Of a stretch of DNA of 57,865 bases, positions 33,330 through 43,133 are shown in pieces. Every line of letters begins with the position of its first letter. The stretch's first letter is position 1. Both the position numbers and the translations under genes were made by a program. The stretch comes from Cylindrodendrum hubeiense (taxonomy: Eukaryota > Ascomycota > Sordariomycetes > Hypocreales > Nectriaceae), in the NCBI GenBank assembly GCA_014621425.1, contig JAANBB010000252.1, forward strand, positions 1 through 57,865, written 5' to 3'. The notes beneath the pieces were generated by a model. The model was not told the DNA's origin. It saw only the letters and a list, made by a program, of their open reading frames with translations, and made no database searches.

Positions 33330-34784
33330 TCATTGCCAGAACGGAGCTATCTTTCCGAATATCCCCTCTTCTGATGCAGTAGGCAGTGGATGTAGTGGAG
33401 CTTGGGGCTCCGTCTCCAGCCCTGGGTCTTGGGGTTCCTTAACCCTTTGATCATTATAAACACTCCCATGCCGCTTGTCGTGCCATTTCTGCGACCTATG
33501 TTGAGCCCTGGTGGAACCAGGATTCAAAAACCACTCCTCATTCATCACTACCTCATTAGACTGTTCTTCAAACTCGTCTAAAGTTGGAAAATGTGGTCCC
33601 GGGCCAGATGATGGACAGAATCGGGCGTCATCGAGAAATGCCCACGCCCGCTGTCGGTATATTTGTCGGTGTACGTAAATTTTGTATGTCAGGTGAGGAT
33701 AAATTTCCTGGTATAAACCCGGATCTTTCTGGCAATGGATTTTCTTCTGGGGGCCTAGGGTCCAGAATAAAGATGATCCACTATCCCCATGTGTGGATGT
33801 GCTTCTATTTGGCCACCCCGGTCTCTTGGAGTTCTTAAACCACAGTTTGAGGCGATCTCGTTCATGCTGTCCGGATGTGGCAGATTGGAGAAGAGCCGTG
33901 GCAAGATCGAAGCCTAAACACGCCAGCGATGGTGAGATTCCCCGAGAACGGCCCAAGCCGGAGTCATGGGCGTAAGCATAAGCGTCGACATAGAGAGTAT
34001 CTGGGTATAGCAGCCCGGTGTTGTGAGAAGAAAGAGTGCCCTCGGGAATATCCGGTAGCCAGGAATTGCTGCATTGGGTGAACATGGCCCCATAAAGAGA
34101 CACTAGATATTCGTGAACGCATTGGATGGCTTCTCGCTCTGATGGCTGAAATATCTGGCCTCCATATTCTAATAGCGGCCCTAACTTCCATCGAGCTTCT
34201 GCATCTTTTTGTGGGTGTCGTACCTTGCAGATAAGCTCATGCCGTAGAAAAGCCCTTAGAATTCGCCTCCGTTCCTGGTTTGTAAGGACGACTGCATCAA
34301 ATCTGGGACAGACTATCTGATCCCTGTACATCAGGTGGCCTTGATTTGATAATATGTCCGGAAGGCAGAGATACTCCCGAGGTGGAAATATTGCAGTAGC
34401 CTTAGTAAGGTAGTCCTCGATAAATAGCAATAGTCGGCTATGCAGTTTATCGAGCTTATTGATGAGTTCATAGTCCTGTATCTCGAATGGATTGGGGAGC
34501 TGTTGCGCCACCCACGAAGAAGAATGTTCGTCACCGGAATCCAAAGAGACGATAGTGGTCTTCCAGAAGGGAAATCGAATAATTCTCATGGCATCTTGGA
34601 TCATACCATCATCAAGGTCATTAGCAAGCGATATTCTTATGATGTATAGTCTCGATGTGATGTATTGTTTGAGCATGGCGGGGGAGGCTTGGATGAACGG
34701 TAAAACAGAGCGTTTCGAACGAAGTCGAAGACAAAAGAAGACCTGTATACGGATCTCCGGTGGCAGTTTGTTGAAAGGATCCAT
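33330..34784 (-). CDS. fungal F-box-like protein
   Basis: Intronless, 484 aa, starting at the ATG at 34784-34782. The N-terminus MDPFNKLPPEIRIQVFFCLR is an F-box-like helix (LPPEI..V). It is followed by SKRSVLPFIQASPAMLKQYI, a pattern shared by many Pezizomycotina proteins of unknown function. The rest has no domain I can name. It includes EREAIQCVHEYLVSLYGAMF and an HRQIYRQRAWAFLDDARFCP segment, and the tail is Pro/His-rich. It is the same broad class as the 27.4-28.6 kb gene but not visibly a close paralogue. Possible SCF substrate adaptor; not established. Confidence 0.7.
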   Translation of the reverse strand: MDPFNKLPPEIRIQVFFCLRLRSKRSVLPFIQASPAMLKQYITSRLYIIRISLANDLDDGMIQDAMRIIRFPFWKTTIVSLDSGDEHSSSWVAQQLPNPFEIQDYELINKLDKLHSRLLLFIEDYLTKATAIFPPREYLCLPDILSNQGHLMYRDQIVCPRFDAVVLTNQERRRILRAFLRHELICKVRHPQKDAEARWKLGPLLEYGGQIFQPSEREAIQCVHEYLVSLYGAMFTQCSNSWLPDIPEGTLSSHNTGLLYPDTLYVDAYAYAHDSGLGRSRGISPSLACLGFDLATALLQSATSGQHERDRLKLWFKNSKRPGWPNRSTSTHGDSGSSLFWTLGPQKKIHCQKDPGLYQEIYPHLTYKIYVHRQIYRQRAWAFLDDARFCPSSGPGPHFPTLDEFEEQSNEVVMNEEWFLNPGSTRAQHRSQKWHDKRHGSVYNDQRVKEPQDPGLETEPQAPLHPLPTASEEGIFGKIAPFWQ

Positions 34785-36355
34785 CTCAGTGAGTTCACTC
34801 TCTGTCGACCTCGGGTCTGGAACTTCTGGAAGGCTGGAGACTCCAATGTCTGACTGGAGTCGAAGTGATGAGCTGGGGTATTACTGGACGGTAATTGTGG
34901 AGTATCGCAGACGGAATCAGATGGTAGACTTCTTTGATTGATTACCCGAGTGATCTGAACGGAGGGTCGGCTGGTGTTCTGTTGGGAGATTGAATGGTTC
35001 GATGAAAGGGTCGAGAACGAGGAGTATTGACAGGCTTGCTTCAATTTATACCCGTCTTTTGGCAGAAAGCTGTTTTGTCACTCAAGGTTACCCCGACTCA
35101 AAGTGGATCGCAAGGGTCGAGAAGAGTTAAATAGGAACGGTGAACTCTATTTAAAACTTTGGTTCTGAACATAGCCTCAACAAGATGGTTTGTTAGCTCA
35201 GGTGAAAAAGCGTCAAGTTCGCGCTCTATTCACAAGCTCCGAGTAGTCGTCTCGCCGCTGCAACCGGTTGCTTAGGTCATGCCCTCAGATATGCTCTCTA
35301 CATATTTCCTTTGACCAAGAAAGCACGTCATTCACGTATACTTTTTTTAGGTAACTGCATGGCGGCGAATGGGCGAGTCATGAACATCGCTTAACTCGGC
35401 ACGGCTAGATTCCAGAGGATGAGAGTCGGTATGGGTGGGTGGGTGCTTTATATGAAGAGTATTGCTATTCGCACACATCCGTGTGCGACTGTTTCAAAAG
35501 ATACTTACCAGCAATGTACCGAGCATGACATTTGAGCTGGGGAAATCCATGAAGGCTAATTATTAGAAGTTATTTATCCTAACACTACACTTCATTTCAG
35601 TTGTTTATTCCCTAATGTTAAAAGGTTGCCTTTAGGTTAGGGATGCATATGCGCAGGATGTAGCTAAGATTTAGGGGCTACAATTGTGCCTGTGTACGAA
35701 TAGCAATATACATGTGGGCAAATGGCAATCTCTTTATGGATAGGCAGTCGGACTGGGTTGCCGAGCTAGTCGCCGGTTTGCAAGCGGTGGGTCGCCTTGA
35801 CCAGCTACAACGCGGAATACAGCAGTGCGTGAGAATGATACGCGAGTCTAAGGAAAATAAATAAAAATAAACATCATAAAGCCTATTAATAAAAGTAAGG
35901 TTACGTTATGTTTATGCTGTATTAAGATGAGATAAAACAGTTCATTAGACCTTGACATCTTAATGTTTCTGCAGTCGAAAAATACGTGCCTAACTCTTCC
36001 AACATTAGAGCCTTGTCAATTCATTTAGTTGTGCTAACCAGCGTCCTCTTCTCAAATACAACAATAAGGTGCCTATTGATCAGAAGACAGTAATAACAAA
36101 GGGTAATAACCTCAAAGACAACCCGAAAATAAGTTAGCAGCCTTGGGCTTGAATATTACACAAATATTGCCGAGAATTAATGCTCCCAAACGTTGGATGG
36201 CTCTAGGGTAACCATAGTCAGCAGTTGCGACCCCCACCGAGTCGGAGAGCTAACGGCCGGCCCCCGACGTCACCCAGAAATCTCCAGAAATCATCCGACG
36301 CCAAAGCTTCACCCGTCCCTCCACCAAACCGCCCAAACAACGGGCTCAATTGACC
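34785..36355. other. AT-rich intergenic region, 1.57 kb
   Basis: Spacer between the F-box-like gene (minus) and COX11 (plus), so it holds both promoters. The central part, 35500-36180, is clearly AT-rich compared with flanking coding DNA, with short TTAATAAAAGT and AAATAAATAAAAATAAA runs. It could be decayed repeat DNA, but I see no terminal repeats. A 50-codon ORF at 35712-35864 is listed separately. Confidence 0.4.
35712..35864 (+). pseudogene. possible small ORF or coding relic in AT-rich DNA
   Basis: A 50-codon ORF with a protein-like amphipathic sequence: MWANGNLFMDRQSDWVAELV followed by AGLQAVGRLDQLQRGIQQC. Locally it is more GC-rich than the AT-rich DNA on both sides. It could be a remnant of a transposon or gene, or a chance ORF. 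No family recognised. Confidence 0.2.
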
Positions 36356-37307
36356 ATGAACGCCGCGCCCCGAATTGCGCGAAGCTCCCTGCGGGCTGGC
36401 TCCTCACCATGGTCCTGCTTCTTTTGCCAGAATGCGCGCCCGCGCCTGCAGCAGACCCGCGTCAACCTCAGCCGAAAGGCCTCGAACCAGGCGCCCAAGA
36501 ACGGCCAACCACGGAAGGACTTCACCCCGACGATGGACCAGATCCGAGCGCATTACGGCCGCAAGAACCGATCAGTAGCGTACGAGCTCTGGAAGTCTGC
36601 TGGTGACCATGGCTGACTCTGTTTAGGTACTACACCCTCAGCACGATTCTCGGATTCGTCGCCCTCACCTACGGCTCGGTCCCGCTGTATAAGATGGTAT
36701 GAGCTCTTTTCCTGGAAATCTCGGCCCTTATTCTAACCTGGAGAAAGATCTGCCAAACCACCGGTTGGGGTGGCCAGCCTGTACGAGCCCATGGCGGCCC
36801 CGGCGGCAACGACGGCGCCGACCTCGCGAGCCGACTTGTGCCTGTCAAGGACGCGAAACGCATCAAAGTGACCTTCAACGCCTCCGTCTCCGACGTCCTG
36901 CCCTGGAAGTTCACCCCCCAGCAGCGCGAGGTGCGCGTGCTCCCCGGCGAGACCGCATTGGCCTTTTACACGGCGACGAACACGAGCGAGACGGACATCA
37001 TTGGCGTTGCAACATACAGCGTGACCCCCGCGCAGTGCGCTCCCTACTTCAGCAAGATCCAGTGCTTCTGCTTCGAGGAGCAACGTCTGAATGCGGGAGA
37101 GACAGTTGACATGCCCGTCTTCTTCTACTTGGACCCCGACCTGTTGAACGACTTGAACATGAAGGGCGTTGAAACAGTGACGTTGAGCTATACCTTCTTC
37201 AGTGAGTCCCTCCGAGCTGTGACAGAGATAATTGGCGTTACTAACAATAAACAGAAGCGAGATATGATAACAACGGACGATTTCAGAGGCCCGCTTCGCT
37301 CCTATAA
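36356..37307 (+). CDS. COX11: Cox11, cytochrome c oxidase copper-delivery protein
   Basis: Mitochondrial inner-membrane protein that delivers copper to the CuB site of Cox1. 266 aa in four exons: 36356-36579, 36627-36696, 36748-37201 and 37255-37307. The N-terminus (MNAAPRIARSSLRAG) is a basic presequence. It is followed by one membrane anchor built across exon 2 (YYTLSTILGFVALTYGSVPL, then YKM) and the conserved ICQTTGWGGQP. The intermembrane-space domain has VTFNASVSDVLPWKF, and the copper motif is KIQCFCFEEQRL (CxCF). VDMPVFFYLDP is conserved, and the last exon supplies KARYDNNGRFQRPASLL. Exon 1 ends at GTAGC|GTACGA; a longer read-through frame (AYELWKSAG) is intronic. Confidence 0.95.
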
Positions 37308-38041
37308 TTAGTCGGACTGGAAGAAGTGATGTGTACGATACGCCCTCCTCTTATTTATCTATCTATGTATATCACACTAGAGGCCTCAATTGGCAAATAG
37401 AGCATCCTTGGATACCTGTGACCAACTTATTTACTGAGCGACCTGGGGTACTACCACCAATTTCTTAATTTTGAGACTTCTTCCTGATGAAGTTCGCACA
37501 AGCTCCGGTGCTGCCGTGACTGTCATTCAGATGACCTGCCACCTCAGGTGGAGCACGCAAATGTGCCGCTGACTGCATTAGCCGAGGTTGTGATATAATC
37601 CCGTTTTTGATGTCCGAGTACTGATGGGATATTGTAAAATGGAGAAGAAAAAAACTCTGAGCATGCAATGAGAATGAGACTCAATTAATCCGCAGGTTCG
37701 AATGCCCCTCCCAATGATGTGGTGCCTGCAACGCACTCCAGCTCGCATGATCCCTCCCACCACAAGCAGGAGCTAGCAGCTCCAGTCATGCAAGTCCTTC
37801 CGCAGTGGGGCCAATTACTCGTGGGTATCCCAGGTCCTGCTCGCTGACTCATCACCCAACCTCCCGGACATGAGCTTGCTCGCGGTAGGGTATGCAAATC
37901 ACGTGCCGACCCACCACGCACAGGTTCGTCTAAATTTCACCCACAACTCCTTCTTCTTCTGAAAAATTTCCGTTGTCAACCCGCCTCATCACCCAACGCC
38001 CAACGCCGAAGAACAGTTTTCGTCGCCAAACTACCGCCAAA
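37308..38041. promoter_or_regulatory. intergenic: COX11 trailer and RPL26 promoter
   Basis: A 734-bp spacer between two plus-strand genes. The stretch 37935-38041 is pyrimidine-rich (ACTCCTTCTTCTTCTG), as expected in the leader of a ribosomal protein gene. No further gene is seen. Confidence 0.5.
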
Positions 38042-38609
38042 ATGGTCAAGGTCAACCCCCGTGAGTCTCCCTTCTACGAGCGCAATCAATTCGATATGCG
38101 CTCCTCAGCTCTCCGTCGTCGCATTGGCGCTGACCATTTCTTGCAGAGGTTTCGTCTTCCCGACGCAAGAGCCGTGCCGCTCACTTCAAGGCTCCCTCCG
38201 ACCGTCGCCGTGTCATCATGAGCGCCCCTCTCTCCAAGGAGCTCCGTGAGAAGTACAACGTAAGTTGCTATGCGCTCCCCGGAGCAAAAGTTTTCTCTCA
38301 ATCACACAGTTGCTGACTGAATCAAAACAGGTCCGCAGCATCCCCATCCGCAAGGACGACGAGGTCACCATTGTCCGCGGCACCAACAAGGGCCGTGAGG
38401 GCAAGGTCACCTCCGTGTACCGTCTCAAGTACGTGATCCACGTCGAGCGTATCACCCGCGACAAGGCCTCCGGCCAGTCCGTCCCCCTGGGCCTCCACCC
38501 CTCCAACGTCGTCATCACCAAGCTCAAGCTTGACAAGGACCGTGAGGACATCCTGGCCCGCTCCAAGGTTGGCCGTGAGCTCCGCGCCAACAACAAGGTC
38601 ACCGCTTAA
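38042..38609 (+). CDS. RPL26: 60S ribosomal protein L26 (uL24)
   Basis: 136-aa cytosolic large-subunit protein near the exit tunnel. Three exons: 38042-38060, 38147-38259 and 38331-38609. The split start (MVKVNPQ, after joining C|AG) is typical of fungal ribosomal genes. It is followed by [20 protein letters not shown] and [20 protein letters not shown]. The KOW motif is [40 protein letters not shown] and the basic tail match L26 throughout. Codon use is strongly biased to C-ending codons, as in highly expressed genes. Confidence 0.97.
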
Positions 38610-39858
38610 ATGCGCGACTCTTGGACACAACTGAAAAAACCGACAAACCTCCCCGAGGACGAATTCTTTCTTACGCACACCATGGGCAAAAGTTGATGAG
38701 GAATGGGCATATACTCCGGCGTTTTGCGATACCATCGTCATTTTCGGCGCGGTACGGGTCTACAGCAGGGTAGATGAATTGAGAATTCTACAGTTCTCAA
38801 TGGCCATTTCACTCAACGGGTGAAATGTTCCATGGGAGGTTTATCCCGAAGTCTAACCTGCTCCACGAGTCCCATCGTGATGTTCCGACGGCTCGTGCCA
38901 AGCACGCTGCCGCTCGTCTTCGTCGTAGGCTTGCACTGACCAACTTCAAGACTACCTGATGGTATTGTCTTCGTAGACTTTCCGCAATATTATGGCACTC
39001 CGTGCACCTTTTCAAGGTAGGTCTGTAGACACTTCATCCACCGCCAGATATCACCTTGTCAACCACTTAAACACGGTTTTCGAGGTAAACAACTGGCGAA
39101 GAGCAAACCCAATAGGTCCAAAACTATCATGATGGACCTAACCTCGCCTGAAGATTTTCTCCGAGTTCTCAATGAGGCTGGAAATTTGATGGTGAGGAAC
39201 ATACCTTAATCTGACCGTCAGTTTGGCAACTGGAGTCGAACGTCAAACTCGTAATGTACACCGACCTGGTGTACAAACTCCGACAGGTCGGTGTTCCGGT
39301 CGCACCCTCTGAACTCTTTCGAGGAGCGCGGAGCATGCACGTGCACCAAAGGGAGAGCAAATTATAGCAAGGTGTGGTGTTTTAGCTAGGCATATGAAGA
39401 GCAAAGCATGATTCTATTCGTACAAGAGGCTCAATAGTCATTAACATCGTGTTCCGTCCCCCACATCGTAACTGGTCGGTCCCTGTCCATGTCCATCTAC
39501 AAGCATGGTTCACCATCTCAAGATGCAGTGCATCAAGGTAACCCTTTTCGACGTCCGTCCGTGTCCGTTATTACCATAAAACATTTTGTACTCTAACAAT
39601 TGTGAGGCCTCAATGCCTGAATTCCGATCTTTCCCTCAGTGTCAGTGAGACGCAGATGATGATATCCGCCCAGGCTTTCCAGGCTCAGTGCAAGCAAAAA
39701 CATTGTTCGTCGATGTGATGATGCGCGAAGGAAGAATGCATTCGATCAGATAACCGTATGTGAGTGTACACATTCAAGTCGTAAGTCTACCAGTCAAACT
39801 AAATACTCCTCGATGAGTATTTAAGTGCGTTGCCAGTGGCTCGTGATGTCGTCGACCC
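38610..39858. other. intergenic between convergent RPL26 and the disordered-protein gene
   Basis: A 1.25-kb spacer. A plus-strand stretch at 38867-38959 reads RDVPTARAKHAAARLRRRLA without a start codon; I could not tie it to a family. The strongest feature is the pair of nested inverted repeats at 39255-39294. No complete gene is seen. Confidence 0.4.
39255..39294. repeat. nested inverted repeats (two mutually exclusive hairpins)
   Basis: TGTACACC (39255-39262) pairs with GGTGTACA (39268-39275) across 5 nt. The overlapping ACACCGACCTG (39258-39268) pairs perfectly with CAGGTCGGTGT (39284-39294) across 15 nt. Both arms are exact, and the two structures share bases so cannot form together. It lies downstream of RPL26, in no gene I can assign. 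Confidence 0.6.
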
Positions 39859-42800
39859 TCAACGGGAGTCCATGTTGCGATAACCCTTGCCAAGGCGGCT
39901 GGCACCACGGCGCGACTCATCAAGTCGACGGTCAACCGGGGGTCGATTTTCCACTCGCTTCTCTGTGGAAGAGCGGATGTTGTTCGTCTCGCCAACCTTG
40001 GTACACTGACCTCGAGGAGTGGGCGTCGTGTTCGCGATGGTAGGGGTAAGAGAGGCAGCGGCATGCCCAGCATAATTGGGAAGCACTCCCTGTGCCGTCG
40101 TCGGGGACACCTTGCCTGGAGCGACATTGGCACTTGTTTTGCCCTTCTTCAGCATGGTGCTCAAAATCGTGTTGCCGCTTTTGCGCGACTTGGTCCTAGC
40201 AGTTGTTAGAATTCATTTCCAACGGCGTTGACGTTTTCATGACGTACCCATTCTGCATCATCCCTTGACGGCCCTGAAATATCAAGGCCCCATCACTGTC
40301 CTCGCTCTTATCATTAGGCGACGCCTTAGCCTTGAAATCGGTCTTGCCGCTGTCCTCGGAGCTCCCCAACGAGGGTGGCGAGGGTGATGAAGAATCGTGG
40401 GTAAAAACACCTGGCTGGCAGAAAGCTCGAGACACTTCGCTGACCTGGGTAGCGCAGGAGAACGGGCGAGGAATTTCGGGTCCATAGTTGCCCATCATAG
40501 AGTTCTCTGCCGGTGGGAGAGATTCAGACTGTGTTACATCACCAAGTCGGCTGCGAATGTTCGCCAGACCTGAAAGAGCCATGCCTTGGAATGGATCGCT
40601 GTGCTCGGGCTGCTCTAGTTCATCACCTAAGGGATAGTTCTCCAAGTCAGCGGCGCTGGTAGGAGATACCGATTCAGTAGACGAATCCGAGGAGCTCCCC
40701 TTGGTAGGTGATGGAGGATAGAAGTCCTTGCCGTCGAATTTTGGAAGCCCCTTCTGAAGACTGCGAGGAGTCTTGCCCCAGTACATGTGACGAGCACGAC
40801 GTTCGTCCTTTGTCAGCTTGCGACCATAAATGTAGTCGGAATCTGTGGCATCCTCAGATTTCATCCCACTTGGCAATCTTCCGACAAGATAGGGGCCGCC
40901 CAGATCAATGACTGAACGGGAGTTCTTGAAGAAAGACCGCCAGCCAGAGCCTCCTGGCGGGACGAGGTGGTCATTCGCAAGGTGATGTTCATCATCAGGG
41001 CTAGAAGCAGTGGACTGCGGAGCGTGAATCGCAGTTGCCAGAGTCGAAGTGCTTGGCGCCCGAGGTTGGAATGGTGGGGCCAAAGCAGCACTGATGGGAA
41101 GACTCGACGCTTTTTTGGCAAACTCTTTGTTTGGAATAGCCAACTCAGCTTTAACCTTGACTGGTTGGAATGCCGACACTGATTTTGTCGAGTTCAGGCC
41201 TGAAGCAGCCCGGGTGGGACCTCCTCCTCGGACAGGGGAGATCTTCGTGGCTGGGGCTTGAACGAATTCCTTTGGAACAGGTTGGGGCATGTTGGGTTCA
41301 GCATCGCTCTTTGCCGGGCCTCCCGTAATATTGCCGCCGTTAGACGAGGTGGAATGAACATCGTCGTTCTGGGCCTCTGCCTTGGGGTAGTGGCTTGACT
41401 CATATGCCAGTTGACTCTCGAGGTTCTTCTCAAACTGTTCAATCTGGCCGCGAACCATCTGCGCCTGCTGCTCTGTGGCCTTCTCGTCAATCTGGTGCTT
41501 GTTGTACTGGAGTTGATCCTCGAAGTATCTCATGGATATTCGAAGACTCTCGATCTGTTTCTTGGTGATTTCGCTGGGGCGAATCGAAGAGATCGGTGGG
41601 TTTTGCAAATGAGCCATATCAGATCCAGCAGCAGTTGGGGGCGCGAGATGAGTTTGAGACGGAACAAGCTGGGCGGGCTGTGCAGCCTGCGTCATGGGCT
41701 TGACACCGTTCTGGACCCCAGGGTTGACCCCATTGACTCCGTTTTGGACCATGGGATTGAATCCGGTCTGGATCATGGAGTTGACTCCATTTTGAGCCAT
41801 CGAGTTGACTCCATTCTGAATCATGGTATTGACTCCACTTTGGTTAGAGGGTATCATCATCGTACTCATGGGCGCAGGCTGAAAACCCTGAGGTGGCATC
41901 AAGTTGTATGGGTAGAAGGGGTGGCCATTTGGCATCATCCATTGACCGTTGAAGTAGAATGGGCGAGAATGGTCAAACTGCTCGGGGGGCGAGATGCAAA
42001 CAGGCTTTTGCTTGTCAGAGCCACTTCCGTCACTCTGCTTGTCGCTCCGAGACGAGCTGTTGGACTGGTTCACAGCAGGTTTCGGGAGCTGAAAATTGCT
42101 GAACGCAGGCGGGGGCATGGCGTAGCCGCCTGCCATATTGTAGCCCATGGGAGCCGGCATGATGGGGTAGTGAACTGGTCCGGGAGCCATTCCAGAGTGC
42201 ATTCCCAGAGCAAGTCCATTCATCATGGGGGTGAATGGGCCGTAGGGCTGCTGGGCTGGATACGGGGGGATCTCCGAATGAGTGACGGTTGGGGGATGAC
42301 TTCCAGCTGACACATCTCCCAAGGCGCGCTCACGAGTCCACTTTGTGGTTGGGGACAGCGATCCACGGTTGTTGGGCACGATGCGGCCACCAGCGGTGAC
42401 ACGCACGTGAGTTGGAGAGACAACAGCCTTGTAAAATCTCTGGAAGCCCTCGGCTTTCTGAGCAGCGAGACCTGGCGGTGCAGAGATGGGCTGTGTTTCG
42501 GTGTTCTCAGAGTCGGATCGACCAACATACTTCCACTCCGAGTCAGTGCCGTCAAGCTGGGGGGCAGCGACACGATCAGCGACACGGTTAGCGACAATTT
42601 TATGACCAGTGTTGGCGGAATCTTTCTCTTCACGTGGCTCCTCTTTGATGAGAGGAAGCGGCCGGCAAGCGGATACGGGGACACGAACAACGTCAACTAC
42701 ATGCAATGTTAGTTTAGCTGATCATGCTGAGGGATTAGAAAAGTATGTACGTACCGAGATCCGAGTCGGACTGGAGTTTCCCCCAAAGGTTGTCTGCAAG

Positions 42801-43133
42801 GTTGGCACTGAGGGGTGCATGTCTCATGCGCAAGAGCTCACGAGCTGAATAGATTCTGAACTCCATCTCGATTTCGATGAAGGCAAAGAACCAGAATGTG
42901 CGGTGTCTATCTTGCGAATGCCAGCCAAACAAAGTGGGATATTTGCCTTTATGGCCAGGCTGCGGTAGGTGGTTTCGGATGAACTGTAGAAGAGGCTTCA
43001 CCTGTTTCCAAAGACTGCGGTCGTTAGTGAGATTCTGCGCCTCAAGCTGCGAGTACAAGAAAATGGGTAGTTCATCAGTGTCCCGGTGTGGTGGGAGGGG
43101 CTCCGGAGGCTCTTGTTCTGCAAAGTACATCAT
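39859..43133 (-). CDS. large disordered Pezizomycotina protein, unknown function
   Basis: About 1054 aa from the ATG at 43133. Exons are 43133-42755, 42696-40248 and 40195-39859. The N-terminal domain (about 125 residues: HRDTDELPIFLYSQLEAQNL, then FIRNHLPQPGHKGKYPTLFG, FWFFAFIEIEMEFRIYSARE) looks folded. It is followed by some 800 residues of Pro/Ser/Gln/Asn-rich sequence. This contains an 8-residue repeat (NGVNSMIQ-like, 41687-41839), a coiled-coil-like helix (LRISMRYFEDQLQYNKHQID) and a conserved basic block (GGPYLVGRLPSGMK, LTKDERRARHMYWGKTPRSL, then KGLPKFDGKDFYPPSP). I cannot name the family. The 5' end is unresolved: the frame stays open to 43538. A better first exon may be 43691-43635 (YAYQELTAANQRVL), spliced at GTAAGT to the acceptor before 43117, but no ATG precedes it nearby. 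Confidence 0.65.
41687..41839 (-). repeat. 24-bp coding tandem repeat (8-residue NGVNxMxQ units)
   Basis: Within the disordered protein, about six degenerate copies of an 8-residue unit occur in a row: SGVNTMIQ, NGVNSMAQ, NGVNSMIQ, TGFNPMVQ, NGVN plus NPGVQ, and NGVKPMTQ. The 24-bp period keeps the frame, so copy number could vary without disrupting the gene. Confidence 0.75.

Noticed and set aside
37691..37712. GGTTCGAATGCCC resembling a tRNA T-loop
   Set aside because: The flanks do not form a T stem, acceptor stem or anticodon arm.
38867..38959. Basic peptide RDVPTARAKHAAARLRRRLA, possible ribosomal-protein relic
   Set aside because: No start codon and no family match I could defend.
41411..42310. 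299-codon plus-strand ORF
   Set aside because: Antisense to the disordered-protein exon, which has better codon use and spliced continuity.
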